Assembly: GCF_029210375.1 (NCBI RefSeq)
Contig: NZ_JARGER010000037.1
Coordinates: 1-64,000 of the forward strand
Length of the DNA stretch: 64,000 nucleotides
Source of the DNA: Nocardioides sp. YIM 152315
GTDB lineage: Bacteria > Actinomycetota > Actinomycetes > Propionibacteriales > Nocardioidaceae
Reading direction: 5' to 3'
How positions within the stretch are numbered: the stretch's first letter is position 1; every line of letters begins with the position of its first letter. This document shows, one piece after another, positions 51,572-60,813 of the stretch. The notes beneath the pieces are model-generated. The model ran no database searches. It was not told where the DNA came from and was given only the letters and a program-made list of their open reading frames with translations. Position numbers and translations under genes: made by a program.

Positions 51572-53089
51572 TCAGCGCTGGTCGTGCACGACGTGCCCGG
51601 CGACGACCGTCGTCGCGACGCGCATCGTGCGCAGCGCGCGGTCGACCGCCGCCGTGTCGGTCGCGTCGACGTCGCGCAACAGCGGGTCGCGGTCGACGAG
51701 CGCCAGGTCGCCGCGGGAGCCCGCGCCCACGGTCGGCTGGCCGTCGACGGAGGCGGCGAGCGCCTCGTGCACCGTGAGCGCCTGCTCGCCGTGCCACGGT
51801 CCACGGTCGTCGGCGCTGCGGTGCACGGCGGCGGCCATCGCCAGCCAGGGGTCCAGCGGCGACACCGGGGCGTCCGACCCGAGCGCGAGGTCGACGCCGT
51901 CGTCGGCCATCCACCGGAACGCGAAGCAGCGCTCCGACCGCTCACCCCAGATCCTCTCGGTGAGGTCGCGGTCGTCGAGCAGGTGCGCCGGCTGCACGCT
52001 GGCCCGGATCCCGAGTTCGGCCATCCGCCGCACGTCGTCGCGCCGACACATCTGGGCGTGCTCCACCGAGCCGCGGGCGCCGGTGTCGGCGTACGCCGCC
52101 AGCGCCTCCTGCACCGCCGCGTCGCCGATCGCGTGGGTGGCGACCTCCAGACCGCCGGCGTGCGCACGGGCGAGCTGCTCGCGCAGCTCGCTCCCCGAGA
52201 GGTTGGGCTGGCCGGCTGGGTACTCCAGGCGGTGCGCGTCGCCGTACGGCTCGCAGCACCACGCCGTACGGGTGTTGAGCGAGCCGTCGCTGATGATCTT
52301 GAGCGGCCCCATCGTCGCCCGCTCGTCGCACCCCGGCAGGGTGTCGCCGGTGCGCAGCCCGGCCGCGATCACGTCGTCGAGGGTGTCGGCGTACGTCGCC
52401 CAGCGGATCCGGATCCGGTCGCACCCCTGCACCCAGCGCTCGGCCCACTCCTCGCGGCTCGCGCCGAACTCGAAGTCGACCATGCCCGCAATGCCCTGGG
52501 ACGCCGCGTGGTCGAGCATCCTGCGGTAGGCCTCGGGCGAGGTACCGTCGTTGCCGACGAGCGTGACGAGGCGGGGGTACGCCGCGAACCACTCGGTCTC
52601 GCGCACGACCGAGTCGCGCACCGGCATCGCCAGGTGGAGCAGGGCGGTCGTGTTGAGCCAGGCGTGATGGCCGTCGCCGCTGATCAGCACGACCGCGGTG
52701 TCGCCCGAGACGGCGTCGAGCTCGGAGACGGTGACCTCGCGGTCCCAGCTCGCCGAGCGGTGGCCCCAGCCGATGACCGGGAAGTCGGGGTACGCCGCGA
52801 TCCGCTCCGCCACCGCCCGGGTGGCGTCCTCCGGGGAGCGGGCCCCGGCGAGGTCGAGCCGTTGCGAGGCGAGCGTCCACTGGGCGAGGTGGGTGTGCTG
52901 GTCCCACAGGCCCGGGATCATCCACCGGCCGTCGGCGTCGATCTCGTCGACGCCCGGCGGCCGCTCGAGGGCGGGGCCGACGCCGGTCACGGTGCCCCGC
53001 TCCACGAGGACGTCCACGGGCGCGTCCGGCGCGTGCTCCCGCGCTCCGATCGGGACCAGGCGGGCGTGGCGGATCAGGATGCTCGACAC
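51572..53089 (-). CDS. YtcJ-like amidohydrolase
   Basis: This is a cytosolic metal-dependent amidohydrolase of 505 residues. Metal motif DQHTHLAQW is near residue 68, the second His is in THAIGDAAVQEAL, and the Asp motif SDAPVSPLDPW is near the end. The metal-dependent hydrolase domain is flanked by the usual beta-sandwich. The GTG start is 4 bases after the MFS stop, so the two genes form an operon. The substrate is unknown. Confidence 0.88.
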   Translation of the reverse strand: MSSILIRHARLVPIGAREHAPDAPVDVLVERGTVTGVGPALERPPGVDEIDADGRWMIPGLWDQHTHLAQWTLASQRLDLAGARSPEDATRAVAERIAAYPDFPVIGWGHRSASWDREVTVSELDAVSGDTAVVLISGDGHHAWLNTTALLHLAMPVRDSVVRETEWFAAYPRLVTLVGNDGTSPEAYRRMLDHAASQGIAGMVDFEFGASREEWAERWVQGCDRIRIRWATYADTLDDVIAAGLRTGDTLPGCDERATMGPLKIISDGSLNTRTAWCCEPYGDAHRLEYPAGQPNLSGSELREQLARAHAGGLEVATHAIGDAAVQEALAAYADTGARGSVEHAQMCRRDDVRRMAELGIRASVQPAHLLDDRDLTERIWGERSERCFAFRWMADDGVDLALGSDAPVSPLDPWLAMAAAVHRSADDRGPWHGEQALTVHEALAASVDGQPTVGAGSRGDLALVDRDPLLRDVDATDTAAVDRALRTMRVATTVVAGHVVHDQR

Positions 53090-53093
53090 AGGG

Positions 53094-54515
53094 TCAGACG
53101 CTAACGGGCTCCTCGACGTCGACCTCGACCGGCGCCGCCATCGGCTGCGGCCTGAGGAAGACACCACCCACGAACGCGGCCAGCGCGGCGGCGACCGCAC
53201 CGGCGGCGAAGGCGAGCTGGAAGCCGCCGTTGAGCGCCTCCAGGGGAGCCGCCCCCGCCGCCGCCAGCGACTCGGTGCGGGCCGTCGACAGGCTGACCAG
53301 CACCGCCAGGCCGAGCGCGCCGCCCATCATGAACGAGGTGTTCACGACGCCCGACGCGAGCCCAGCCTCCTGCGGCTCGACGTCTCCCATCGCGGCCAGC
53401 AGCACCGGGTTGAAGGCGATGCCGGCGCCGGCGCCCAACAGCAGCATCGACGGGAGCACGTCGATCGCGAAGCTGCCGCCGACGGGCGCCCGGGAGAAGA
53501 GCGCCAGGCTCACCGCGGCCAGGCCCAGCCCGACGACCAGCGGGGGACGGATGCCGAACCGCATGACGAGCCGGTCGGAGACCCGCAGCGAGCAGTAGGC
53601 CATCACCACGCTGGTCGGCACGAACGCGAGACCGACCTCGAGGGCGTCGTACCCGAGCACCTGCTGGAGGTAGAGCGCGGCCAGGAAGAACCAGGCGAAC
53701 ATGGCCGCGGCCCAGAGCACACCCACCACCTGGGAGACGGAGACGTTGCGGAGCCGGAAGAGTCGCAGCGGCACCAACGGCTCGGCGGTGCGCGACTCCC
53801 AGGCGACGAACGCCGCGAGCAGGATCGCGCTGCCGACCAACAGCACCGGACGGTCGTCGACGATGCCGTAGACCGAGGTCATCAGCGCCGCCGTGACGAG
53901 AACCGCCCCGAGTAGGTCGATGCGTCCGCGGCGCGCGCCGGCGTCGTCGGCGGGCAGCACGTGGCGGGCGGCCACCCAGACGACCACACCGATCGGCACG
54001 TTCACCAGGAAGATCCAGTGCCACGAGAACAGTCCGGTGAGCACCCCGCCGAGCAGCACGCCCACCGCGCCGCCGCCCGACATCACGAAGCCGAAGACGC
54101 CCATGGCTCGCGCCCGCTCGCCCGGGTCCGAGAAGAGTCCGACGATCAACGACAGCGCGACCGCCGAGACCGCGGCACCACCGAGGCCCTGGACGGCGCG
54201 GCCGACGACCAGCAGCCCGGCGGACGGCGCGAGACCGCACGCCACGGACGCGACCGTGAACGACACGACACCGCCCAGGAACACGCGCCGGTTGCCGAGG
54301 AGGTCGCCCAGCCGGCCCGACAGCAGCAGGAACCCGCCGAACGTGAGCAGGTAGGCGTTCACCACCCACGCCAGCGCCGACTGGGAGAACCCCAGGTCGG
54401 ACTGGATCGATGGCAGCGCGACGTTCACGATGCTCGAGTCGAGCACGATCATGAGGTCGCCGAGGCACAGCACGTACAGCGCGAGCCAGCGGCTCCTGGT
54501 CGTCAGGTCGTTCAT
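53094..54515 (-). CDS. MFS transporter, DHA2 (14-helix) drug/proton antiporter type
   Basis: This is a multidrug-type exporter of 473 residues. The motif LDSSIVNVALPSIQSDLG opens the protein and the DHA2 motif C-like GGGAVGVLLGGVLTG is present, with NAYLLTFGGFLLLSGRLGD as motif A. GAGGAG lies 8 bases before ATG 54515. It is co-transcribed with the amidohydrolase. A detoxification pair (export plus hydrolysis) is plausible but unproven. Confidence 0.92.
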   Translation of the reverse strand: MNDLTTRSRWLALYVLCLGDLMIVLDSSIVNVALPSIQSDLGFSQSALAWVVNAYLLTFGGFLLLSGRLGDLLGNRRVFLGGVVSFTVASVACGLAPSAGLLVVGRAVQGLGGAAVSAVALSLIVGLFSDPGERARAMGVFGFVMSGGGAVGVLLGGVLTGLFSWHWIFLVNVPIGVVVWVAARHVLPADDAGARRGRIDLLGAVLVTAALMTSVYGIVDDRPVLLVGSAILLAAFVAWESRTAEPLVPLRLFRLRNVSVSQVVGVLWAAAMFAWFFLAALYLQQVLGYDALEVGLAFVPTSVVMAYCSLRVSDRLVMRFGIRPPLVVGLGLAAVSLALFSRAPVGGSFAIDVLPSMLLLGAGAGIAFNPVLLAAMGDVEPQEAGLASGVVNTSFMMGGALGLAVLVSLSTARTESLAAAGAAPLEALNGGFQLAFAAGAVAAALAAFVGGVFLRPQPMAAPVEVDVEEPVSV

Positions 54516-54846
54516 CGTCGTATCTCCTCGGTGGAAGGGCTCTCACCCTCTCCACGAAGCGGATCCATCGAAATCGACAGACCCGCCGAGATTTCCTTCC
54601 TCATCGCTCGCCGGTGGACGAGCTGGTCGGCACCACGCGGAGCGAGCACGCACGGCGGGCCGCGCCGGGGCCGGGTCGCCCGGGTTGCGCTTCATCAAGG
54701 GATGCAGGCGAAACCTCGCTGCCCTTGGTGAACTCGGCGTGGGAAGCGCCACCCGACCGTCATCCCGTGATGAAGCTGCGGCGGCAGTTGAGGCAACCTG
54801 GCACCCGGCAGGCGTCGAGCGGAGGACCGCGCATGGCCGGCCGAGC
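54516..54846. other. 331-base intergenic region
   Basis: This region holds the MFS ribosome site and promoter, a GGATCC centre at 54571 without good symmetry, and the 78-bp inverted-repeat element at 54694-54771. I see no coding sequence or RNA gene in the rest. Confidence 0.6.
54694..54771. repeat. 78-bp inverted-repeat (MITE-like) element, copy 2
   Basis: Ends are ATCAAGGGATG and CATCCCGTGAT (one mismatch). It matches the reverse complement of copy 1 at about 66 of 78 positions, including GCAGGCGAAACC and GAACTCGGCG. It carries no coding sequence, so it would need outside enzymes to move. Confidence 0.8.
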
Positions 54847-55065
54847 TCACCAGGACAGCTCGATCTCCAGCTCACCGCCGTCGGACTCGACCTCGACCTC
54901 GATCGAGAGGTCGACCTCGTCGGGCACGCGCACGGTGACCCGGCGCCCGTCGCGCTCGAAAGCGACCGCGTTGTTGCGGGCGAGGGCGTCGGCCAGCGCG
55001 TGCAGGCGGGCGGCGGCCTCCTCGCGACGGAGGCGCCGCTTCTCCTCGAGCTCGGACAGGTCCAT
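54847..55065 (-). CDS. Small amphi-Trp-domain protein
   Basis: This is a 72-residue acidic protein. An N-terminal helix with charged repeats (SELEEKRRLRREEAAARLH) is followed by a short beta domain, VTVRVPDEVDLSIEVEVESD, ending EIELSW. The C-terminal Trp fits the amphi-Trp domain family. GAGGAG lies 7 bases before ATG 55065. It is co-transcribed with paaN. The function is unknown. Confidence 0.8.
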   Translation of the reverse strand: MDLSELEEKRRLRREEAAARLHALADALARNNAVAFERDGRRVTVRVPDEVDLSIEVEVESDGGELEIELSW

Positions 55066-55088
55066 CTTCGACTCCTCGCGTGGTGCGG

Positions 55089-56753
55089 TCAGACGTGGCG
55101 TCGCGACTGGACGACGCGGAACCGGGAGGCGACGTAGGCGCCGTCGGTGTACGTCGCGTTCGCGGCGGGATTGGCGCCGGTGCCGTGGAAGTCGGAGAAC
55201 GCGGCCGACTGGTTGACGAAGACGCTGCCGGTGAGGTTCTCCGACAGGGCGACACCGACCTCGAGGGCTGCCTCACGCATCTCGTCGACGATCTGGTCCG
55301 AGGTCGAGTAGACCGATGCGGTCATCGCGCCGTGCCGGGTCACGGTGAGGCCGAACAACGCGATCGACTCGTCGGTCTCGGAGGTCTCGATGAGGTAGGC
55401 GACCGGCCCGAAGCACTCGTTGGCGTAGGCATCGGCGTCGTCGGCGGTCAGCGCGACCAGCAGCGGCGTGCGCACCGTCGCGTCTGCGTACGCCGGGTGC
55501 CGGACCTCGCGACTGGCGACCAGCACCCGCCCGGTGCCGGCGGCCTTGTCGACGCGGGCGGGGATGTCCTCGTTGACGATGCCGCCGAGCAACTCGACCG
55601 CGCGCGCGTCGTCGCCGAGCAGGCGGTCGAGGGCGCCGCCGATGCCGGCGGCGATGTCGTCGACCGTCTTGTGTCCCTGGTCGGTCTCGATGCCGCCGGC
55701 CGGGACGAACACGTTCTGGGGAGCAGTGCACATCTGGCCGGAGTAGAGGGAGAACGAGAACGCGAGGTTCTGGCACATCCCGGCGAAGTCGGACGTCGAG
55801 TCGAGGACGACGGTGTTGACGCCGGCCTTCTCGGTGAAGACGACCGCCTGCTCGGCGTGCGTCTCGAGCCACTCGCCGAACGCGTTGCCACCGGTGAAGT
55901 CGATGATCCGGACCTCCGGTCGCCGCGCCAGGGTGGCGGCGAGCCGGTCGTCCCGCTCCTCGGCCGCGAGCGTCACGAGGTGGGGATCGAAGCCCGCCTC
56001 GGCGAGCACCTCCTGGCACGCCTGCACGGTGATCGCCAGCGGCAGCACCGCGCCGGGGTGGGGCTTGACCACGACCGCGTTGCCGGTGACGAGCGAGGCG
56101 AAGAGCCCGGGCCAGGAGTTCCAGGTCGGGAACGTGTTGCAGCCGATCACGAGCGCGACGCCGCGCGGCACGACCGTGAAGGTCTTCTCCATCCGCAGCG
56201 GCTCGCCGCGCCCCGGCTTCTCCCAGAGCGTGGTCCGCGGCGTGCGCGACATCTCGATCCACGCGTAGGCGATCGACTCGAGAGCCCGGTCCAGCGCGTG
56301 GGCGCCGCCGGCCTGGAAGGCCATCACGAACGCCTGCCCGCTGGTGTGCTGCACGGCGTTCGCGATCTCGAAGATCCGGGCATGCAGGCGGTCGAGGATC
56401 TCCAGGCACACCCCGGCACGTCCGTCGGGACCGACCTCGCGCCAGGCCCGCATCCCGGCGGCCGCGGCCGCCAGCAGCTCGTCGACGGCGGTCACCCGCG
56501 GATAGCGCACCCCGAGGTCGAAGCCGTACGGCGACCGCTCGGTCGCCACGGTTCCGTCGGCGCCGGGCGTGGCGGCCGGGAACTCGGCGCCGAGCCAGGC
56601 GTCGAACGCCGCGCGACCCTGCGGCGCGGCCTCCTCGCCGTAGACGCGTGGCGACGGAGACTCGTCGAAGGCCGAGTAGTACTCGCGGCTCGCGATCGCC
56701 GCGACGGCGGCGTCCAGACGCGGCCGATGGCGGTCGAACCAGGTATCGCTCAC
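55089..56753 (-). CDS. paaN: Phenylacetic acid degradation protein PaaN (aldehyde dehydrogenase type)
   Basis: This is a cytosolic aldehyde dehydrogenase of 554 residues without the hydratase domain of PaaZ. The catalytic Cys is in YSGQMCTAPQNVFVP, the general base Glu in VFTEKAGVN, and cofactor binding uses FTGGNAFGEWLE. In the phenylacetate pathway such proteins oxidise the ring-opened semialdehyde-CoA. No other paa genes are in the window. GTG start. The amphi-Trp gene follows in the same direction after 23 bases. Confidence 0.9.
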   Translation of the reverse strand: MSDTWFDRHRPRLDAAVAAIASREYYSAFDESPSPRVYGEEAAPQGRAAFDAWLGAEFPAATPGADGTVATERSPYGFDLGVRYPRVTAVDELLAAAAAGMRAWREVGPDGRAGVCLEILDRLHARIFEIANAVQHTSGQAFVMAFQAGGAHALDRALESIAYAWIEMSRTPRTTLWEKPGRGEPLRMEKTFTVVPRGVALVIGCNTFPTWNSWPGLFASLVTGNAVVVKPHPGAVLPLAITVQACQEVLAEAGFDPHLVTLAAEERDDRLAATLARRPEVRIIDFTGGNAFGEWLETHAEQAVVFTEKAGVNTVVLDSTSDFAGMCQNLAFSFSLYSGQMCTAPQNVFVPAGGIETDQGHKTVDDIAAGIGGALDRLLGDDARAVELLGGIVNEDIPARVDKAAGTGRVLVASREVRHPAYADATVRTPLLVALTADDADAYANECFGPVAYLIETSETDESIALFGLTVTRHGAMTASVYSTSDQIVDEMREAALEVGVALSENLTGSVFVNQSAAFSDFHGTGANPAANATYTDGAYVASRFRVVQSRRHV

Positions 56754-56852
56754 GGTGCCCCTCCGTATTACTGAAGCCGGTCACACTCTGGCACATCGCG
56801 TCGCGCGGCGTACGGCGGCGACGCGCCGGCCCGGGCCGATACGGTGGGCCGC

Positions 56853-57497
56853 ATGTGGGTGCGCTGGATCGGGCTGGCGCTCGCGCTCGTGCTCGCAGTC
56901 GCGGCCGCGCTGCTCGGGTACCGACTGGGCGAGGAGGGTCGGCCGACGCCGACGACGTTCGCCGCCGAGCCGCTGCCCGCCGTCTCTCCCAGCTATCCGG
57001 TCACCCCGGCGCGGGTCGTGCGCGACGACCCCTACCCGCCCCTGGCGCCGGGTGCCGCGGTGCGGCCGGTGCGGTTGGGGACGGCGCCCTTCCAGGTCAG
57101 CGTGCCGGCGCCGCGCGGATGGGTGCGATCGGTGCCCACGGCCGGCGAGTGGCGGTGGTACCCCTCAGCCGACAAGACGAAGAACGTGTACTTCCTGCGG
57201 GTGCGCCAGGTCGGCGCCCAGTACCAGTCGGTCTCGGCCGCCGTGGCCGATCGGATCGCGGCCCTCGACAACGCCGACGACGTCGACGACTTCGTGGTGG
57301 AGGACCGCCAGCGAGACCGGTTCGTCTCCCACTACGTCGCCGACGAGCACCGCCGGGTCTCCTACGAGGGCTACCTCCCTCGCGGCGGCGACGTCGCCTA
57401 CCTGTGGGTGGCGGTCATCGGTCGGGAGGCGGACCGCGACGGTCTCCAGGACCTCTTCACGCGGGTGATGGCGGGGGCGAGGACCGACCTCAGCTGA
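56853..57497 (+). CDS. Membrane-anchored hypothetical protein
   Basis: This 214-residue protein has one N-terminal membrane helix (WIGLALALVLAVAAALLGY), a Pro-rich linker and an extracytoplasmic domain of about 140 residues. The segment FQVSVPAPRGWVRSVP and the later LQDLFTRVMAGARTDLS resemble the extracellular domains appended to some actinobacterial Ser/Thr kinases. Its neighbour is such a kinase, with an 8-base tail-to-tail overlap. GTG 56844 is an alternative start. The function is unknown. Confidence 0.75.
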   Translation: MWVRWIGLALALVLAVAAALLGYRLGEEGRPTPTTFAAEPLPAVSPSYPVTPARVVRDDPYPPLAPGAAVRPVRLGTAPFQVSVPAPRGWVRSVPTAGEWRWYPSADKTKNVYFLRVRQVGAQYQSVSAAVADRIAALDNADDVDDFVVEDRQRDRFVSHYVADEHRRVSYEGYLPRGGDVAYLWVAVIGREADRDGLQDLFTRVMAGARTDLS

Positions 57498-58956
57498 AAC
57501 CGTGGGTCTCGACGTCGTCGAGGACCCGGTTGGCGACCGTCGTGCTGTCGCTGCGGACCTGCACCCACAGCAGTCGGTTGTCGGTGAGCTGCACGACCCG
57601 CTCGACGACCACCCGGTCCTCGCAGCCGGTGAAGACGACCGTCAGCGCGTCGCCGCCGTTGGCGATGCCGTCGATCGGCGACTTCTCGCTGTCGCACTCG
57701 GGGTGGTTGGGCACCCGGTCGGGGAGCTCCGTACCGGGCAGGATGCCGACGAAGACGCCCCTTCCCTCGGTGCTCGACGCCCAGTCGTCACCGGTCCCCA
57801 CGGACAGCCCGGGATAGTCGCCGTCGGCGCCGCGGGGCTGCCAGCCGTCGCCGGCCACCGCCCCGTCCCAGGCCGACGGCACCGTCACCGTGAGGTAGCC
57901 CGACGCGTCGGTGATCGTCGCCTCCGCGGGCTCCCGGCCGCCGAGCGCGTAGCCGATGGCGGCGCCGCCGGCCACCACGAGGAGGGCGGCGAGGACGCCG
58001 ACCACCCTCCGTCTCCGGCGCGGTCGCCGCGGGAGGTCCGGGTCGGGCAGCGACACGTGGTCGCCGAGCATCGACGGCGCCGCCCCCGGGTGGGTGAGCT
58101 GGGGGTCGAGCGGCAGCCACGGCCGCGCGTCCTCCCCCTCCAGCGCCGGGGTCAGGGCGGCCGAGAGCGCCGCGACGTACGACGCGACGTCGGGCCACCG
58201 GTCCTCCCGGTCGGCCGCGAGCCCGCGGGCGACCACCGCCGACACCTCCTCGGAGAAGGCCCGGCCCGGCGTCGACAGCGGCGGCGGCGGTCCCGGCTCG
58301 GCGGCGGCCGCGAGCGACGCGTGCGAGAACGCCGCCCGCCCGCTGAGCAGCAGGTGGGTGAGCGCGGCGAGCGAGAAGAGGTCGGAGCGCGGGTCCAGCG
58401 GCTCGCCCTGCGCCTGCTCCGGGGACACGAACGACGGCGTCCCGGCGATCACCGTCAGTCGCGACGAGACCTCCATCGACTTTCCGAGGCCGAGGTCGGC
58501 GACCATCGCGCGCACCTGGCCGTCGACGCCGCGGAAGAGCACGTTGGCCGGCTTCAGGTCGCGGTGCAGCACCCCGCGCTCGTGCAGCGTCTGCAGCCCG
58601 GCCCCGACCTGGCGGACCACCTCGAGCGCCTGCGCCGGCGTCAGCCCGTCGATCTCGAGCCGGTCGGCGAGCGTGCCCTGGTCGGCGTACGACATCACCA
58701 GGTAGGGCCGGCCGTCGTCGATCTCGCCGGCGTCGTAGACGGTCACGACGTACGGCGACTCGACCCGGCGCAGGAAGCGCCCCTCCTCGAGGAAGCGCTG
58801 CCGCACGGCCTGGTCCTCGGTCCAGTTGTCGGCGAGCACTTTGATCGCCACCGGCGAGTCGAGCTGCTCGTCGTAGGCCAGCCAGACGGTCGCGAAGGCA
58901 CCCGCGCCGATGCGTCGACGCACGGCGTAGCGACCGAGACGGGCGGGCATGGGCAC
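57490..58956 (-). CDS. Membrane Ser/Thr protein kinase, Pkn type
   Basis: This Hanks-type kinase has 488 residues. The glycine loop is GAGAFATVWLAYD, Lys39 is in VAIKVL, the catalytic loop is LHRDLKPANVLF and the DFG equivalent is VADLGLGKS, so DFG is DLG. An activation segment GTPSFVSPEQAQGE follows. One membrane helix lies at about 318-340, then an outer domain of about 145 residues (YLTVTVPSAWDG) that resembles the neighbouring anchored protein. GTG 58956 or ATG 58950 are starts. No PASTA repeats are present. Confidence 0.92.
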   Translation of the reverse strand: MPMPARLGRYAVRRRIGAGAFATVWLAYDEQLDSPVAIKVLADNWTEDQAVRQRFLEEGRFLRRVESPYVVTVYDAGEIDDGRPYLVMSYADQGTLADRLEIDGLTPAQALEVVRQVGAGLQTLHERGVLHRDLKPANVLFRGVDGQVRAMVADLGLGKSMEVSSRLTVIAGTPSFVSPEQAQGEPLDPRSDLFSLAALTHLLLSGRAAFSHASLAAAAEPGPPPPLSTPGRAFSEEVSAVVARGLAADREDRWPDVASYVAALSAALTPALEGEDARPWLPLDPQLTHPGAAPSMLGDHVSLPDPDLPRRPRRRRRVVGVLAALLVVAGGAAIGYALGGREPAEATITDASGYLTVTVPSAWDGAVAGDGWQPRGADGDYPGLSVGTGDDWASSTEGRGVFVGILPGTELPDRVPNHPECDSEKSPIDGIANGGDALTVVFTGCEDRVVVERVVQLTDNRLLWVQVRSDSTTVANRVLDDVETHGFS

Positions 58957-59000
58957 CGACGCATCATCGCAAAACGTCGGCCCGATCTCTCGGGGGTCGT

Positions 59001-59029
59001 CCCTGAGGGGGATCGGGGTCGGCTCAGGG
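59001..59029. promoter_or_regulatory. Inverted repeat upstream of the ABC exporter
   Basis: CCCTGAG and CTCAGGG are separated by 15 bases, 58 bases before the ATPase start. It has the size and spacing of a dimeric regulator site. No adjacent regulator gene is evident. Confidence 0.35.
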
Positions 59030-59087
59030 GTGCGTGCCCCGATCTCCCCGATGTGGCGGACCGGCCCGGCACGGGAGGGTCGTGGCC

Positions 59088-59999
59088 ATGATCAAGGTCG
59101 ACTCCCTCACCAAGAAGTACGGCGGGTTCACCGCCGTCGACGACGTCTGCTTCACGGCGCGGCCCGGCCGCGTCACCGGCTTCCTCGGGCCCAACGGCGC
59201 CGGGAAGTCCACCACCATGCGGATCATGGTCGGCCTGACGCCGGCCACGTCCGGCATCGCCGAGGTCAGCGGCCGCCGGTTCGCCGACCTGCCGAACCCC
59301 GGGCTCGAGGTGGGAGTCCTGCTCGACGCCTCGGCCCAGCACGCCGGCCGCACCGGGCGGGAGATCCTCACGATCGCGGCCCGGACGATGGGCCTGTCCA
59401 CGCGCCGGGTCGACGAGATGCTCGAGCGCGTCAGCCTCACGCCCGAGGAGTCGGGCCGCCGGGTGCGCAACTACTCCCTCGGCATGCGCCAGCGGCTCGG
59501 CATCGCGACCGCGCTGCTCGGCGAGCCCGAGGTGCTCATCCTCGACGAGCCGGCGAACGGCCTCGACCCGGCCGGCATCCGCTGGATGCGCGACCTGCTG
59601 CGCGGGTACGCCGACCAGGGCGGCACCGTGCTGCTCTCCAGCCACCTGCTGCACGAGATCGAGGTGATCGCCGACGATCTCGTCGTCATCGGCCAGGGCC
59701 GGATCGTGGCCCAGGGCACCAAGGCCGAGCTGCTCGCGTCCGCGGGCACCCTGGTCCGCACCTCCGACGTCCCCACCCTCGCTCGCGCGCTCGTCGACGC
59801 GGACCTCGACTTCGTCGAGAGCGCCGCCACCGCCGGGGCCGACGCGCTGCGGGTGGAGGCCGACCCCGAGCTCGTCGGCCAGGTCGCGCAGCGCGCGGGC
59901 GTCGCGCTCGCCGAGCTGCGCGCCGCCGACGGCGCCGGCCTCGAGGAGATGTTCCTCGAGCTCACCGCAGAGACCCAGCGTGAAGGAGCAGCAGCATGA
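59088..59999 (+). CDS. ABC transporter ATP-binding protein
   Basis: This is an exporter-type ATPase of 303 residues. Walker [10 protein letters not shown], signature YSLGMRQR and Walker B LILDEP (followed by ANGLDPAGI) are clear. GGGAGGG lies 8 bases before ATG 59088, which overrides upstream ATGs. The C-terminal 80 residues match the extension of antibiotic or lantibiotic exporter ATPases. It overlaps the permease gene by ATGA. Confidence 0.92.
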   Translation: MIKVDSLTKKYGGFTAVDDVCFTARPGRVTGFLGPNGAGKSTTMRIMVGLTPATSGIAEVSGRRFADLPNPGLEVGVLLDASAQHAGRTGREILTIAARTMGLSTRRVDEMLERVSLTPEESGRRVRNYSLGMRQRLGIATALLGEPEVLILDEPANGLDPAGIRWMRDLLRGYADQGGTVLLSSHLLHEIEVIADDLVVIGQGRIVAQGTKAELLASAGTLVRTSDVPTLARALVDADLDFVESAATAGADALRVEADPELVGQVAQRAGVALAELRAADGAGLEEMFLELTAETQREGAAA

Positions 60000-60808
60000 C
60001 CGCCACCACCGTCGAGACCCTCGAGCCCGAGGCCGTACGCGCGGCGCGCCCGGCCCCGACGCGGATCCCGATGTCTCGGATCATGGGCGTCGAGCTCCGC
60101 AAGTCGTTCGACACCAGATCGGGCTTCTGGCTGATGGCGAGCATCGGCATCCTCGCCGTCATCGCCACCTCGGCCACGATCCTCTTCGCGCCCGACGACG
60201 AGCTCACCTACGAGTCGTTCGCCACCGCGATCGGCTTCCCGATGGCGGTGCTGCTGCCGATCATCGCCGCGCTGTCCGTGACGAGCGAGTGGAGTCAGCG
60301 CACCGGCCTCACGTCGTTCACGCTCGTCCCCCACCGCGGCCGCGTCATCGTCGCGAAGCTGGGTGTCACCATCGGTGTCGGCGTCGTGTCGATGCTGGTC
60401 GCCGCCGCCATCGGCGCCCTCGGCAACGTGGTCGGCACCGCCATCACCGGCACCGACACGGTGTGGAACGTGAGTGTCGCCGAGCTCGCCTACATCATCC
60501 TCGCGAGCGTGCTCGGGATGCTGGTGGGCTTCACGCTCGGTGTGCTGATGCGCAGCTCGGCCGCCGCCGTCGTCGGCTACTTCGTCTACGGCTTCGCGCT
60601 GCCGCCGCTGTCGATGATGCTCGCCGCGAGCCAGGACTGGTGGGACCGGCTCCAGCCGTGGGTCGACTTCTACTACGCACAGGGCAGCCTCTACGAGGGC
60701 CAGGTCAGCGGCACCGAGTGGGCGCACCTCGGGGTCGCCGGACTCATCTGGCTCGTCGTGCCGCTCACGATCGGCCTGTGGTCGGTGCTGCGGTCCGAGG
60801 TCAAGTAG
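59996..60808 (+). CDS. ABC transporter permease, ABC-2 type
   Basis: This 270-residue permease has about six hydrophobic segments. SRIMGVELRKSFDTRSGFWL is the coupling helix before the first helix, and SEWSQRTGLTSFTLVPHRGR the conserved loop. It pairs with the ATPase upstream. The substrate is unknown. Confidence 0.9.
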   Translation: MTATTVETLEPEAVRAARPAPTRIPMSRIMGVELRKSFDTRSGFWLMASIGILAVIATSATILFAPDDELTYESFATAIGFPMAVLLPIIAALSVTSEWSQRTGLTSFTLVPHRGRVIVAKLGVTIGVGVVSMLVAAAIGALGNVVGTAITGTDTVWNVSVAELAYIILASVLGMLVGFTLGVLMRSSAAAVVGYFVYGFALPPLSMMLAASQDWWDRLQPWVDFYYAQGSLYEGQVSGTEWAHLGVAGLIWLVVPLTIGLWSVLRSEVK

Positions 60809-60813
60809 GCCTT

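Noticed and set aside
54565..54580. GGATCC centre upstream of the DHA2 MFS gene as a third GntR operator
   Set aside because: Flanks (AGCGGATCCATC) lack the symmetry of the two sites near 18.5 kb.
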